From Lachnospiraceae bacterium AD3010 (GTDB lineage: Bacteria > Bacillota > Clostridia > Lachnospirales > Lachnospiraceae), in assembly GCA_000622025.1 (NCBI GenBank), contig KK211387.1, positions 501,655-565,654 of the forward strand: a DNA stretch of 64,000 nt. The letters run 5' to 3'. The notes under the pieces were generated by a model that was not told the origin of the DNA, searched no databases, and saw only the letters and a list, made by a program, of their open reading frames with translations. The translations under genes and the position numbers were made by a program. Below are positions 25,980-35,350 of the stretch, in pieces (positions within the stretch are counted from its first letter, which is position 1; each line of letters starts with the position of its first letter).

Positions 25980-26906
25980 ATGAAAGAGCCTTTCAGATTT
26001 CCGGATAAAAAAAGAATCTTTGATATTATTCAGATAGGACAGACCGGGGATGTGCCAAGCAGGCTTTTTGACCTCTTTATCGTAAGCACCATACTCCTTA
26101 ATATCCTGTCCCTGATACTCCTTACCTTTGAGTCCCTCTCCCGTTTTTTTCCTTTTTTCCGCGGAGTGGAATACGTTACGATCTTTATCTTCTGTCTGGA
26201 ATATGCAGCACGTATCTGGACCTCCGAGTATCTCTACGGGGAAAAGGGGATAAGGTCGGTAATAAGATTTATGCTTTCATTTGACGGCATTATAGATCTG
26301 TTGACCATCCTTCCCTTATTTTTCCTCGGAGGCTTCATAGCCTTCAGGTTCCTTCGGGTGGCAAGGATATTTCATCTATTCCGTATAAATTCCGCCTATG
26401 ATTCCTTTAACGTAATAACATCGGTAATATATGAGAAGCGTAATCAGCTGATATCCTCACTCTTTATCATATGGGTTCTGGTGCTGGCTTCATCTCTTTG
26501 CATGTATAATGCCGAGCATACGGCCCAGCCCGAGGTATTTAAGAATGCACTGTCCGGAATATGGTACAGTGTCGCCACCATTTTTACCGTGGGTTACGGT
26601 GATGTTTACCCGGTGACCCTGGTTGGAAAGATCATGGGAATGTGCATAACCTTCCTGGGAGTGGGAGCCGTGGCCATCCCAACCGGTATAATATCCGCAG
26701 GCTTTGTGGAGCAGTATACGAAATACCAGGGAGAGCAGAATAACAGCAGCGTGAGCAGTATGAGGATAGAAGGCGACAGTGAATATAAGGGGAAGGAAAC
26801 CGGGACACTGCCGCTGAAGGTCGTGCTGATAATCCGTGACGGTGAGGCTATAGTACCTCTTGACACCACCAGGATAAAATATAATGACGTCATTATATAC
26901 AGGTGA
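25980..26906 (+). CDS. Voltage-gated-type potassium channel with TrkA-C-like tail
   Basis: 308 residues, RBS GAAGGGTAAGGGG before ATG. Six membrane segments can be drawn: S1 near 25-48, S2, S3 (LLTILPLFFL), S4 with spaced arginines (FRFLRVARIFHLFRI), S5 (LFIIWVLVLASSLCMY), then the pore with selectivity filter TVGYGD and S6. The last ~40 residues (VVLIIRDGEAIVPLDTTRIKYNDVIIYR) resemble a shortened RCK/TrkA-C ligand-binding domain. It probably conducts K+ across the cytoplasmic membrane. It sits in an operon with the STAS-kinase protein, an unusual partner. Confidence 0.88.
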   Translation: MKEPFRFPDKKRIFDIIQIGQTGDVPSRLFDLFIVSTILLNILSLILLTFESLSRFFPFFRGVEYVTIFIFCLEYAARIWTSEYLYGEKGIRSVIRFMLSFDGIIDLLTILPLFFLGGFIAFRFLRVARIFHLFRINSAYDSFNVITSVIYEKRNQLISSLFIIWVLVLASSLCMYNAEHTAQPEVFKNALSGIWYSVATIFTVGYGDVYPVTLVGKIMGMCITFLGVGAVAIPTGIISAGFVEQYTKYQGEQNNSSVSSMRIEGDSEYKGKETGTLPLKVVLIIRDGEAIVPLDTTRIKYNDVIIYR

Positions 26907-26986
26907 GAAATATACCCGGCAGAGACAGACCGGACAATGTCTTTTGCTGTAAAGAATATACAGAAAAATGAAAAGAGAGGAAATAT

Positions 26987-27946
26987 ATGAAGATCGTTTT
27001 ACTTGAAAGACTTAGTGCGGGGAAGGATACGGATGTATCCTGCTTTGCTGAATTGGGAGAGTTCGTATCCTATGACAATACAGTGACTGTAGAAGAAACT
27101 GCTGAAAGGATAAAGGACGCGGATGCTGTGATCGCAAATAAGGCTCCTATGAATGCCCTTTCCCTAAAGGATGCAGCAGGTGTGAAATTTATCGGAGAGC
27201 TTGCGACGGGCTATGATAACTGTGATATAGATTACTGCAGGAGCCGGGGAATACGGGTTGCAAACGTTAAGGATTATTCTACTGCAATGGTGGCACAGCA
27301 TACCTTTACGCTGGCCCTTGCCCTTTCACAGAAGCTGATGCATTACGATAATTATGTGAAATCCGGAGAGTATGCTTCCCAGCCAAGGTTTTCGAATTTT
27401 GATATTCCGTTTAATGAGCTGGATAAGAAAACCTGGGGAATAGCCGGATACGGGAACATAGGATCAAGGGTTGCCAAAATTGCAGAAGCCTTCGGATGCA
27501 GGGTGATCATTCACTCCCTTATGGGAAGGAAACATAATTGCGGATATGAAGAGGTTGATAAGGAAACTCTTTTAATGGAGAGTGATTTTATCTCACTTCA
27601 CTGTCCTTTAAGTGATCTAAGCCGCGGGTTTATTGACAGGGAAGCACTGTCAAAGATGAAAGAAAGCGCATATCTTATAAATGTCGCCAGGGGACCTGTG
27701 GTAGATACCGGGGCCCTCTATGAGGCACTAAGCCGGGGAATGATAGCGGGAGCGGGACTGGATGTTCTGGAAAAGGAGCCTATGGCAAAGGATGATCCTC
27801 TCGGGAGGATCAAGGACAGCAGCAGGCTTATTGTAACACCTCATCTTGCCTGGGCAAGTGTCGAAGCAAGAAGAAGATGTGTTGACGAGGTCTATTTAAA
27901 CCTTAAGGCCTTTATGGAGGGAAAAGAGAGAAATGCGGTTTGCTGA
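26987..27946 (+). CDS. D-2-hydroxyacid dehydrogenase (glycerate/hydroxypyruvate reductase-like)
   Basis: 319 residues, RBS AGAGAGGAAATAT. The NAD-binding signature is GIAGYGNIGSRVAKIAEAFG; the family signature NVARGPVVDTGAL includes the catalytic-site Arg region; the catalytic Glu appears in DVLEKEPM and the catalytic His in VTPHLAWAS. It interconverts a 2-keto acid and a D-2-hydroxy acid with NAD(P)H. The precise substrate (hydroxypyruvate, phosphoglycerate-like or other) is not determined. The sugar-binding lipoprotein gene follows 44 bases later, so it may belong to that operon. Confidence 0.88.
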   Translation: MKIVLLERLSAGKDTDVSCFAELGEFVSYDNTVTVEETAERIKDADAVIANKAPMNALSLKDAAGVKFIGELATGYDNCDIDYCRSRGIRVANVKDYSTAMVAQHTFTLALALSQKLMHYDNYVKSGEYASQPRFSNFDIPFNELDKKTWGIAGYGNIGSRVAKIAEAFGCRVIIHSLMGRKHNCGYEEVDKETLLMESDFISLHCPLSDLSRGFIDREALSKMKESAYLINVARGPVVDTGALYEALSRGMIAGAGLDVLEKEPMAKDDPLGRIKDSSRLIVTPHLAWASVEARRRCVDEVYLNLKAFMEGKERNAVC

Positions 27947-27990
27947 ACCGTAACAGAGCCGGATCATTCGTGGAAGCTTGAGGAGAGAAC

Positions 27991-29127
27991 ATGAGGGTTG
28001 TGATCAGACGTTTCTTATTTTTTGTGTTTTGTTTTATCTTAACCGCAGTTTTGGCCGGATGCGGGGATGGAAAAGACCCCTCCGCCAAGACCGTGGGGAT
28101 AGTAATGCCTACGAAAACCATAGAGAGATGGAACCGTGACGGTTATTATCTTAAGTCTTTATTTGAGAAAAAGGGGTATAATGTTGAGCTCCGTTTTTCA
28201 GATTATGACATACTGAGGCAGATCAATGATATACAGGTCCTTATCGCAGATGATGTGGATATTCTTATTGTCGTTCCCGTAGACGGCGGGACCCTGTCAA
28301 GAACTCTTGAGGACGCAAAGATAAAGGGTATACCGGTAATTTCCTATGATATGCTGGTTTTAAATTCCGATGCGGTGGATTGTTACATTTCCTTTGATAA
28401 TTACAGGGTAGGCGCTCTTCAGGGACAGTATATAGTCGATTCCCTATCTCCGGATGAAAATGATGAAACATATAATATTGAGCTTGTTACGGGAGATCCG
28501 GCCGATAATAACGCAAAGTTTTTCTTCGGCGGGGCCATGGATATTCTTAAGCCCTACATAGATTCCGGAAGGTTTAACGTTCCTTCGGGAAAGACCTCCT
28601 TTGACCAGGTTGCAACAACGGAATGGTCTATGGATCTTGCCTTTGACAATATGCAGAATACCCTGGCCTCATATTATTCCGACGGGAAAAGGCTGGATGC
28701 GGTGCTTTGTTCCAATGACGGGCTGGGACTTGGAGTACTGAATGCGGTGCAGTCGGATTATCTCGGTGGAAACGTTCCGGTAATAACCGGACAGGACGGT
28801 GATTTAGCGGCGCTCCGGAGCATAGTTGACGGAGGAATGTCCATGACTGTATATAAAAACATCAGGAATGAAGCAGAAGTTACAGTATCTGTGGCATCGG
28901 CCATACTGGAAGGGAAACCGATCGATGAGTCCCTTCTCGGGGAGCTTCCCGCCGAATGTGTTTTTGATACCGAATCCTATGACAACGGGGTAAAAAAGGT
29001 ACCATCCTATCTTCTTATTCCTCAGGTCATAGATCGGGAAAATATCGGAATTCTCACGGAAACAGGATCATATATGTGGGACAGTGACGGAAAATATATT
29101 ATTGAAGCTAAGCAGCCCAATTTCTGA
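27991..29127 (+). CDS. Sugar ABC transporter substrate-binding lipoprotein (ChvE/XylF-like)
   Basis: 378 residues, RBS GAGGAGAGAAC. A lipoprotein signal peptide ends in the lipobox LAGC (VLAGCGDG), so the mature protein is anchored outside the membrane. The fold is a periplasmic-binding-protein type I monosaccharide receptor: VGIVMPTKTIERWNRDGYYL, IVVPVDGGTLSR, PVISYDML and NDGLGLGVLNAV, closest in my reading to ChvE, the receptor of the multiple-monosaccharide importer. Aldopentoses or aldohexoses such as arabinose, xylose, galactose or glucose are plausible ligands. The ATPase and permease genes follow. Confidence 0.88.
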   Translation: MRVVIRRFLFFVFCFILTAVLAGCGDGKDPSAKTVGIVMPTKTIERWNRDGYYLKSLFEKKGYNVELRFSDYDILRQINDIQVLIADDVDILIVVPVDGGTLSRTLEDAKIKGIPVISYDMLVLNSDAVDCYISFDNYRVGALQGQYIVDSLSPDENDETYNIELVTGDPADNNAKFFFGGAMDILKPYIDSGRFNVPSGKTSFDQVATTEWSMDLAFDNMQNTLASYYSDGKRLDAVLCSNDGLGLGVLNAVQSDYLGGNVPVITGQDGDLAALRSIVDGGMSMTVYKNIRNEAEVTVSVASAILEGKPIDESLLGELPAECVFDTESYDNGVKKVPSYLLIPQVIDRENIGILTETGSYMWDSDGKYIIEAKQPNF

Positions 29128-29176
29128 AACAGCTTAAGGCCCGGTTTTTTGCGGCTTATTACGTATGGAGGTTCAA

Positions 29177-30745
29177 TTGACCGAACATATTCTCGAAATG
29201 AAAGAAATCAGCAAGAGCTTTGGAAGGGTGAAGGCTCTTGAAAAAGTGAATCTTAAGGTCCTTCGCGGTGAGATCCATGGGCTTATCGGAGAAAACGGCG
29301 CCGGAAAATCAACCCTAATGAACATATTGAGCGGGATCTATCCCTACGGAAGCTACAGAGGGGAGATAGTATTTGACGGTGAGCCCTGCCGTTTCAAAAG
29401 GCCTTTGGACAGCGAGGAAAAGGGGATCGTGATCATACATCAGGAGCTTGCTCTTATCCCCGGACTGTCCATAGGAGAGAATATGTTTCTCTGCAATGAG
29501 AGAAGGGACCGCTTCGGCATAGACTGGGGACGGACATATAAGGAAGCGGAGAAATACTTAAAGACCGTGGGATTAGATGAGAATCCGCATACTCCGGTAA
29601 GGAATCTGGGAATAGGAAAGCAGCAGCTTGTGGAGATAGCCAAGGCTCTGGCAAAAAACGCAAGACTTTTAATACTTGATGAACCCACCTCCTCACTTAA
29701 CGACGAGGAGTCGGAAATGCTTCTCAATCTCCTTCTCGATATGAAGAAAGAGGGGCTTACATCCATAATAATATCACATAAATTAAGCGAGCTCTCATAC
29801 TGTGCAGATAACCTGACGATACTTCGGGACGGAAGTACGGTGGAAACACTGTCAAATAAGGAACATGATATTGACGAGAACCGTATCATAAGCGGAATGA
29901 TCGGAGGCTCCCTGGAGGAGCTTTACCCGAAGCGTGAACATAATATCTCCGGTGAGATTTCCTTTAAGGTGGAAAACTGGTCCGTAAGCGATCCAAAGTA
30001 TCCTGAAAAAAAGGTGGTTAAGAATGCTTCGTTTTTTGCCCGTAAGGGAGAGATAGTGGGGCTCTTCGGACTGCAGGGGGCCGGACGGACGGAGCTTGCC
30101 CTGTCCTTATTCGGTAAGTCCTTCGGCTCCGCAATAAGCGGAAATCTGTGGATAAAAGGCAGAAAGTGCGATCTGAAGAATTCAAAGGAAGCATTGAAGG
30201 AGGGGCTCGCCTATGTCACCGAGGACAGGAAGTATAACGGGCTTGTCCTGATACAGAGTATAGCCGGGAATACCACAATGGCCGGACTTGAGAAGATCTC
30301 TCACCACAGTATAGTTGACACAGAGCTTGAAAGGACGGTGGCAGGGGAATATATGGAGAAGCTCCATACCAAGGCATCCTCTGTATCCGAGAAGGTTATC
30401 AATCTGTCCGGTGGAAACCAGCAGAAGGTTCTTCTCGCCAAATGGATGTTTACCGATGCCGATATCCTTATTATAGATGAACCCACAAGGGGTATCGATG
30501 TTCTTGCAAAGCATGAGATATACGATATTCTTAGAAAGCTCTCTGAATCAGGGAAAACCATCATTATGATATCCTCTGAGATGTCAGAGCTTATAGGTAT
30601 GTGTGACAGATTATATGTTATGAATGAGGGAAGCATTATAGAGGAAATGCCTGCAAAGGAAGCAACAAGAAAAAGGATCATGCAGGCGATAGTTACGCAT
30701 GATACACGCATAGCCTCGGAAAAGGAGATTCAGAAATGGAAATAA
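29177..30745 (+). CDS. Sugar ABC transporter ATP-binding protein (GguA/MmsA/XylG-like)
   Basis: About 522 residues with two ATPase halves, typical of monosaccharide importers. The first half has GENGAGKSTLMNILSG and LLILDEPTSSL; the second, GLQGAGRTELALSLFG, LSGGNQQKVLLAKW and LIIDEPTRGIDV. The start is uncertain: an ATG at 29165 has no RBS, whereas TTG 29177 is preceded by GGAGG five bases away and gives an N-terminus (TEHILEMKEISKSFG) matching the family, so TTG is preferred. The permease gene overlaps its end by 10 bases. Confidence 0.87.
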   Translation: MTEHILEMKEISKSFGRVKALEKVNLKVLRGEIHGLIGENGAGKSTLMNILSGIYPYGSYRGEIVFDGEPCRFKRPLDSEEKGIVIIHQELALIPGLSIGENMFLCNERRDRFGIDWGRTYKEAEKYLKTVGLDENPHTPVRNLGIGKQQLVEIAKALAKNARLLILDEPTSSLNDEESEMLLNLLLDMKKEGLTSIIISHKLSELSYCADNLTILRDGSTVETLSNKEHDIDENRIISGMIGGSLEELYPKREHNISGEISFKVENWSVSDPKYPEKKVVKNASFFARKGEIVGLFGLQGAGRTELALSLFGKSFGSAISGNLWIKGRKCDLKNSKEALKEGLAYVTEDRKYNGLVLIQSIAGNTTMAGLEKISHHSIVDTELERTVAGEYMEKLHTKASSVSEKVINLSGGNQQKVLLAKWMFTDADILIIDEPTRGIDVLAKHEIYDILRKLSESGKTIIMISSEMSELIGMCDRLYVMNEGSIIEEMPAKEATRKRIMQAIVTHDTRIASEKEIQKWK

Positions 30746-31893
30746 AAACAATGATCAGGAATAATTCACTGACCGTTTCATTTTTTGTTTTGTTCGGGTT
30801 ATTTGCTTTTCTTACGGGTGGAAGACTTCTTGCCCCGCAGAATATGTCAAATCTGGTATTACAGAATTCCTATGTGCTGATCATGGCCTGTGGAATGCTT
30901 TTATGTATCCTGACCGGAGGAAACGTGGATCTTTCCGTTGGTGCCGTTGTCTGCCTTACTGCAGCTGTTGCTGCAACGCTTATGGAAAAGGGTTTAAGCT
31001 GCTTTACGGTGATACCTCTTTGTCTCCTTCTTTCAGTAGTTGTGGGAGCCTGGCAGGGCTTTCTGATAGGATATATGCGTATACCGTCATTTATCTGCAC
31101 CCTGGCCGGAATGTTTATGTTCAGAGGCTTCGGACGGGAGATCCTGAATTCCCAGACTATAATAATAAATGACAGGAGCTTTTTTGATATTTTTACCACC
31201 TATATCTCAGTGCCCGGTCTCGATTCCGGGACTGTGAAGTGGTCAGCTGTGATTGTCGGGATCATTATATCGGTACTGGTGGCGGTATGTACATTTTACA
31301 CCCGGTCAAGGAGCCGGAAAAAGGGATATGAGCTTTCTGACCTGAAAAAGGATGTGGCTAAGATCGCTGTAGTGGATGCCCTGATACTTGCATATTCCTG
31401 GAAGATCGCGCATTTCAGGGGAATATCGGTTATGCTTATATGGGTGGTTATTATCGTCGGCTTCTACTGGTATTTGACATCAAAGTCTCTTACCGGACGG
31501 TATTTTTATGCGGTGGGAGGAAATGTGAAGGCAGCGGAGCTCTCGGGAATAAACACCAGGTGGATATATTTTCTGGCATATACCTCTATGGCGCTGCTGT
31601 CCGGCCTTTCGGCGCTTATCGTTACAGCTAGGGTCGGTTCCGTAAACGGGGATATGGGAAATTCCTTTGAAATGGATGCTATAGGAGCCTGCTTTATCGG
31701 GGGAGCCTCAGCCTCCGGAGGAAGCGGGACCATTCCCGGAGTGGTAATTGGAGGACTGCTTCTTGGAGTTATAAATCAGGGCATGTCGATAATCGGTCTC
31801 GGAAATAACTGGCAGTTTGTGGTAAAAGGAGTGATCCTTCTCTCAGCGGTGGCTTTTGACGTCCTTTCCGAAAAAAGACTTTCGAATAACTAG
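30736..31893 (+). CDS. Sugar ABC transporter permease (GguB/MmsB/XylH-like)
   Basis: 385 residues with about ten hydrophobic segments. Family features are GMLLCILTGGNVDLSVGAVV near the start, FYAVGGNVKAAELSGINTRW, and GGASASGGSGTIPGVVIGGLLLGVI near the end. It overlaps the ATPase gene by 10 bases and completes the ChvE/Ggu-type importer. A loop of basic residues around TRSRSRKKGYELS in the middle is typical of the MmsB/GguB subgroup rather than RbsC. The locus ends here; the next gene is on the opposite strand 5 bases away. Confidence 0.88.
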   Translation: MEIKTMIRNNSLTVSFFVLFGLFAFLTGGRLLAPQNMSNLVLQNSYVLIMACGMLLCILTGGNVDLSVGAVVCLTAAVAATLMEKGLSCFTVIPLCLLLSVVVGAWQGFLIGYMRIPSFICTLAGMFMFRGFGREILNSQTIIINDRSFFDIFTTYISVPGLDSGTVKWSAVIVGIIISVLVAVCTFYTRSRSRKKGYELSDLKKDVAKIAVVDALILAYSWKIAHFRGISVMLIWVVIIVGFYWYLTSKSLTGRYFYAVGGNVKAAELSGINTRWIYFLAYTSMALLSGLSALIVTARVGSVNGDMGNSFEMDAIGACFIGGASASGGSGTIPGVVIGGLLLGVINQGMSIIGLGNNWQFVVKGVILLSAVAFDVLSEKRLSNN

Positions 31894-31897
31894 GAGA

Positions 31898-32710
31898 TCA
31901 TAATTCTTTCTGCCATAAGGTCCGGCGGAATTCATCCATCGCAAGTATCAATGCTGCCGCCAGGGCGGGGCGGCTGTTTGCGTGTCCCGTTTCAATGTCA
32001 AGGGAGGTAAGGCCGCCTTCAGGATCAGGCTCTGTATCCTTCTGATGCACGTTTATTCCGATCCCTGCAACAAGGGCACGGAACATCCCGCTCTCCATCT
32101 CCATATCTGTCTGTGTAAGTATGCCGCAGAGCTTCCGCTTGTTTATCAAAAGTTCATTTTCGCTGATTTCAGGTGAGACACCGTATAGATCCCTAAGGAC
32201 TAAAGAGACGGTTCTTCCGACGGCGCCGGTGATAAAGCTCCAGTCATTTATAAAAACGGATTCGTTTCTTCCGCTGTCCGGGCGGATCAGATAGGAGAGG
32301 TAGATACCCTTGCCTTGAGGGGAGGCGAAGGATTTTCCGGTACGTCCGCGGCCCGCGGTCTGCATTTCAGCAATGACCACCTGACCGTCGGGCGCATCCT
32401 TCTGGGCGAGCTCCATAAGATAGCTGTTGGTGGATGTCGCCACAGGGAGGCAGATAACCCGGTCCATCCTTTCGGGAGACAGACCTGCAAGGAGTGTTCC
32501 GTTATTGATACTATCAGGCAGCTTCGAAAGCCGGTAGCCACGGTTTGTGACGGATTCAATGGCGAAACCCTCGTCCCTTAAGGTTTTTACAGCCGTGCTT
32601 ACAGCTGAACGGCTTATCCCAAGGCTTTTTCCAACATCCTCTCCCGATATGAAATTCCCTCCGGCCCGTAGTAAGAGGCCAAGGATCTTATCCTTCGTGC
32701 TGCTTGCCAT
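31898..32710 (-). CDS. birA: Biotin-protein ligase and biotin operon repressor BirA
   Basis: 270 residues. The N-terminal helix-turn-helix (about 10-60, GEDVGKSLGISRSAVSTAVKTL) makes it the bifunctional, DNA-binding type. The ligase core has GRGRTGKSFASPQGKGIYLSYLIRP for biotinyl-adenylate, and KLCGILTQTD. It makes biotinyl-5'-AMP, transfers biotin to carboxylase subunits, and as holo-repressor controls biotin uptake genes. It is downstream of bioY on the same strand, 31 bases apart, the expected arrangement for feedback control of biotin import. Confidence 0.92.
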   Translation of the reverse strand: MASSTKDKILGLLLRAGGNFISGEDVGKSLGISRSAVSTAVKTLRDEGFAIESVTNRGYRLSKLPDSINNGTLLAGLSPERMDRVICLPVATSTNSYLMELAQKDAPDGQVVIAEMQTAGRGRTGKSFASPQGKGIYLSYLIRPDSGRNESVFINDWSFITGAVGRTVSLVLRDLYGVSPEISENELLINKRKLCGILTQTDMEMESGMFRALVAGIGINVHQKDTEPDPEGGLTSLDIETGHANSRPALAAALILAMDEFRRTLWQKEL

Positions 32711-32741
32711 GGATCTATTATAGCAGAAAACGGCTTTGGCT

Positions 32742-33308
32742 TTACTGTGTGACGGTTAAAAGATCTGCTTTCGTAAGAACACCCCTAAGCATTGTGCCAA
32801 AGAAGCCGGACAGGATGATCTTTAGTATGGCGGTGGGAATAAAGGGGATCACACAGGCTGCGAGCGCGGCATACAGTGAGCTGTTTGCTACTGCCATAAA
32901 CCAGGCGGTACCAACCGCATAGTTTGCCAATGCCCCGATAATAAGCCACAGCCAGAGGAGAGGGCTCTTTACAGTCTTTTTTGCACCGAGTCCGGAGAGA
33001 AAAGCCATAAGAGGGAAGGAAATAATGAAGCCTCCGGTCATCCCGAGAACGATGCCGGGACCTCCGGAAAAATTGGCAAAGACCGGTACGCCAACGGCTC
33101 CTAAAAGCACGTAGACCAAGGAGGCGATGGCGCCTTTTCTTGAGCCGAGGAACAGCCCTGAAAGAGGTACCGCAAATGTCTGCAGTGTAAGGGGAACACC
33201 TCCCGGAAGAGGTATACTGATCTGTGCAAGAACAGCGATCATCGCTGTGAAAAACGCAATATAGCAGAGATCCCGGACATATAGTGACGATTTTTGAGTT
33301 GTAGTCAT
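32742..33308 (-). CDS. bioY: Biotin transporter substrate-binding subunit BioY
   Basis: 188 residues, six hydrophobic segments, RBS AAGGAGGATATC. BioY family features are QISIPLPGGVPLTLQTFAVPLSGLFLG near the N-terminus, GAIASLVYVLLGAVGVPVFA, and GIVLGMTGGFIISFP. It is the S component of an ECF biotin importer, normally sharing the EcfAA'T module encoded elsewhere. It forms an operon with birA. Confidence 0.93.
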   Translation of the reverse strand: MTTTQKSSLYVRDLCYIAFFTAMIAVLAQISIPLPGGVPLTLQTFAVPLSGLFLGSRKGAIASLVYVLLGAVGVPVFANFSGGPGIVLGMTGGFIISFPLMAFLSGLGAKKTVKSPLLWLWLIIGALANYAVGTAWFMAVANSSLYAALAACVIPFIPTAILKIILSGFFGTMLRGVLTKADLLTVTQ

Positions 33309-33360
33309 GATATCCTCCTTAAAAAGCCGATAGAAGAGATTTTAATCGGCTTTCGGAGGA

Positions 33361-33391
33361 TTGTCAACATGATTTAAAAACAGCTTTACAA
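33361..33391. promoter_or_regulatory. Possible BirA operator upstream of bioY
   Basis: TTGTCAACA at the left and GCTTTACAA at the right form an imperfect inverted repeat resembling the BirA consensus arms TTGTAAACC and GGTTTACAA (7 of 9 each), about 52 bases before the bioY start. The central spacer is 13 bases, somewhat shorter than the usual 14-16, so this is tentative. Confidence 0.33.
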
Positions 33392-33502
33392 TTCTCCGGA
33401 GATGATAAGGGTAATTATTCTCCTTTGCGTTCCCATATACATTCCCGGCTCCGGGAGGTATAATCATTTTCAGGATATCAACAGAAAAAAGAGGTTTTGA
33501 TA

Positions 33503-34156
33503 ATGAAAAAAAGGATATTGATGATTATTACGGCTGCTTTACTGGGAAGCTTTCTCATTTCAGGATGCAGCAGTGCGGAAAAAAAGATATATGAAAAATA
33601 CAGCGGCATTGTATCCGGACTGGATGAGAAGAAATGGGATGGTTTCGCCCTGATAGACCTTGACGGTGATGGGGTTAAAGAGCTTTTCGCGACCTGTATA
33701 AACGGGGAGAGGGAGGATCAGAGCATACAGCCCTATATGATAGTGGGACACAATGATAAGGACACGGTAATAAATGATGAGCTTCAGGACGGAGTCGCCG
33801 GTGCGGGAGGTTACCGGGGAGAATTGTACTATCTGGAGGGTAAGGGAATCCTCCATGAGAGTATGACATTTGCACCCTTAGGCCTGCCTGCCGATACAGT
33901 ATATATTCTTAAAAACGGCAGTATTGAGATATCGGATACGGGAGAATTTTCGGTTGAAAGCTTTGATGACGCAGAGGATGAAGGCTGGGATCCTCTAAAG
34001 CACGGCTACTGGTCCTGGAACGGGGAAAGGGTTGATGAAGACAGATACCGGGAAATGCTTAGAGAAGCAACTAAGGATACAGACGGTCTTCCCATGTCCG
34101 GGATAGAATGGCAGGATAAGGATGCCATTCTTGAAGAAATAAAGAGGAACCAATAG
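33503..34156 (+). CDS. Lipoprotein of unknown function
   Basis: 217 residues from ATG 33503 (RBS AAAAAGAGG; an in-frame TTG 6 bases upstream is less likely). The signal peptide ends in the lipobox LISGCSS, so it should be anchored to the outer face of the membrane. The mature part has IDLDGDGVKELFATC, an FG-GAP/EF-hand-like calcium-binding segment, and is acidic (pI clearly low). No catalytic motif was recognised. It is a single gene between a divergent bioY operon and a convergent aldolase gene. Confidence 0.7.
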   Translation: MKKRILMIITAALLGSFLISGCSSAEKKIYEKYSGIVSGLDEKKWDGFALIDLDGDGVKELFATCINGEREDQSIQPYMIVGHNDKDTVINDELQDGVAGAGGYRGELYYLEGKGILHESMTFAPLGLPADTVYILKNGSIEISDTGEFSVESFDDAEDEGWDPLKHGYWSWNGERVDEDRYREMLREATKDTDGLPMSGIEWQDKDAILEEIKRNQ

Positions 34157-34187
34157 ATTAAGGGTTCCGCTGTACACCGGGGTAAGA

Positions 34188-35234
34188 TCACAGAATATCG
34201 GGAAGAGCATTAATGAGTGCTGTCGTATCCTCTTCAGTTGTGCCCCAGTCGGTGGCTAAGCGGATCACGGTATGATCATCATCATATTTTTCCCAGAAAC
34301 CGTATTCTACCTTTTCTTCAATTGCTTTTAATAATCTGTTTTCCAGGATACAGAATATCTGGTTTGTAGGCGATCCGAAGTGCAGTCTGTATCCCTTTTC
34401 AGTAAGGGCCTCTCTTATCCTGTCCGCAGCCTTTATGGCAGGTTCTCCGATCCTTAAATACAGATCGTCCCTGAAAAGCTCGTCAAACTGGATCCCAAGA
34501 AGTCTTCCTTTTGCAAGAAGTGCACCGTGCTGCTTAATTAAGGTGAAAAGATGGGGTATCCTTTCCGGGTCAGGAACCACTACGGCTTCTCCCAAAAGGG
34601 CTCCGCACTTCGTGCCTCCGATATAAAACGCATCGCAAAGTGCCGCAAGGTCGGGGAGAGTCACATCATTTTCGGGACAGGCAAGGGCATATGCAAGCCT
34701 TGCTCCGTCAACATATAAGGAGATCCCAAATTTATCGCAGATATTCCTGAAGGCATGAAGCTCATCCGCGGAGTAAAGTGTTCCGTATTCCGTTGGATGG
34801 GAAAGATAGATCATCCCCGGGATGACCATATGCTCGTGATTTGCGTCATTGTAATAATCCTTAAGATACGCTTCCACAGTTTCGGGAGACAGCTTTCCAA
34901 GGCTATGGGGGAGGGAAAGGACCTTATGTCCTCTGGATTCAATGGCTCCTGCTTCATGCACACTTATATGACCTGTCTCCGCAGAGATAACGCCCTGACA
35001 GTTGTTCAGCAGGGCATCTATCATAACTGCATTTGTCTGCGTTCCACCTATAAGGAACCAGACAGCAGCGGCTTCACAATTGCAGGCCATCCTTACCCTG
35101 TTTCTTGCAGATACGGTTATTTCATCCGATCCGTATCCCGGTGTTTCCATAAGGTTTGTCTTAACCATACGTTCCATTATCAAGGGATGTGCACCCTTTG
35201 AATAATCACAGCCGAAGCTGAGTTTTCCGTTCAT
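34188..35234 (-). CDS. Low-specificity threonine aldolase (PLP enzyme)
   Basis: 348 residues from ATG 35234, which is preceded by AGGAGACAAAG; an in-frame extension to 35315 has no RBS and adds non-homologous residues. The fold type I PLP enzyme features are FLIGGTQTNAVMI, HISVHEAGAIESRGHKV, SLYVDGARLAYAL and the PLP lysine in YIGGTKCGALLGE. It cleaves L-threonine or allo-threonine to glycine and acetaldehyde, or related beta-hydroxy amino acids. Single minus-strand gene. Confidence 0.88.
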   Translation of the reverse strand: MNGKLSFGCDYSKGAHPLIMERMVKTNLMETPGYGSDEITVSARNRVRMACNCEAAAVWFLIGGTQTNAVMIDALLNNCQGVISAETGHISVHEAGAIESRGHKVLSLPHSLGKLSPETVEAYLKDYYNDANHEHMVIPGMIYLSHPTEYGTLYSADELHAFRNICDKFGISLYVDGARLAYALACPENDVTLPDLAALCDAFYIGGTKCGALLGEAVVVPDPERIPHLFTLIKQHGALLAKGRLLGIQFDELFRDDLYLRIGEPAIKAADRIREALTEKGYRLHFGSPTNQIFCILENRLLKAIEEKVEYGFWEKYDDDHTVIRLATDWGTTEEDTTALINALPDIL

Positions 35235-35350
35235 TTTGTCTTTGTCTCCTGTTTGCGTTCTTAGAGCTTTTACTCTCAGGATAAGATAAAACAGATCCCG
35301 CTTTTCGTCAATCAAAGGTTTATCCTGGACTTTGCAGATATTTAATCAAA

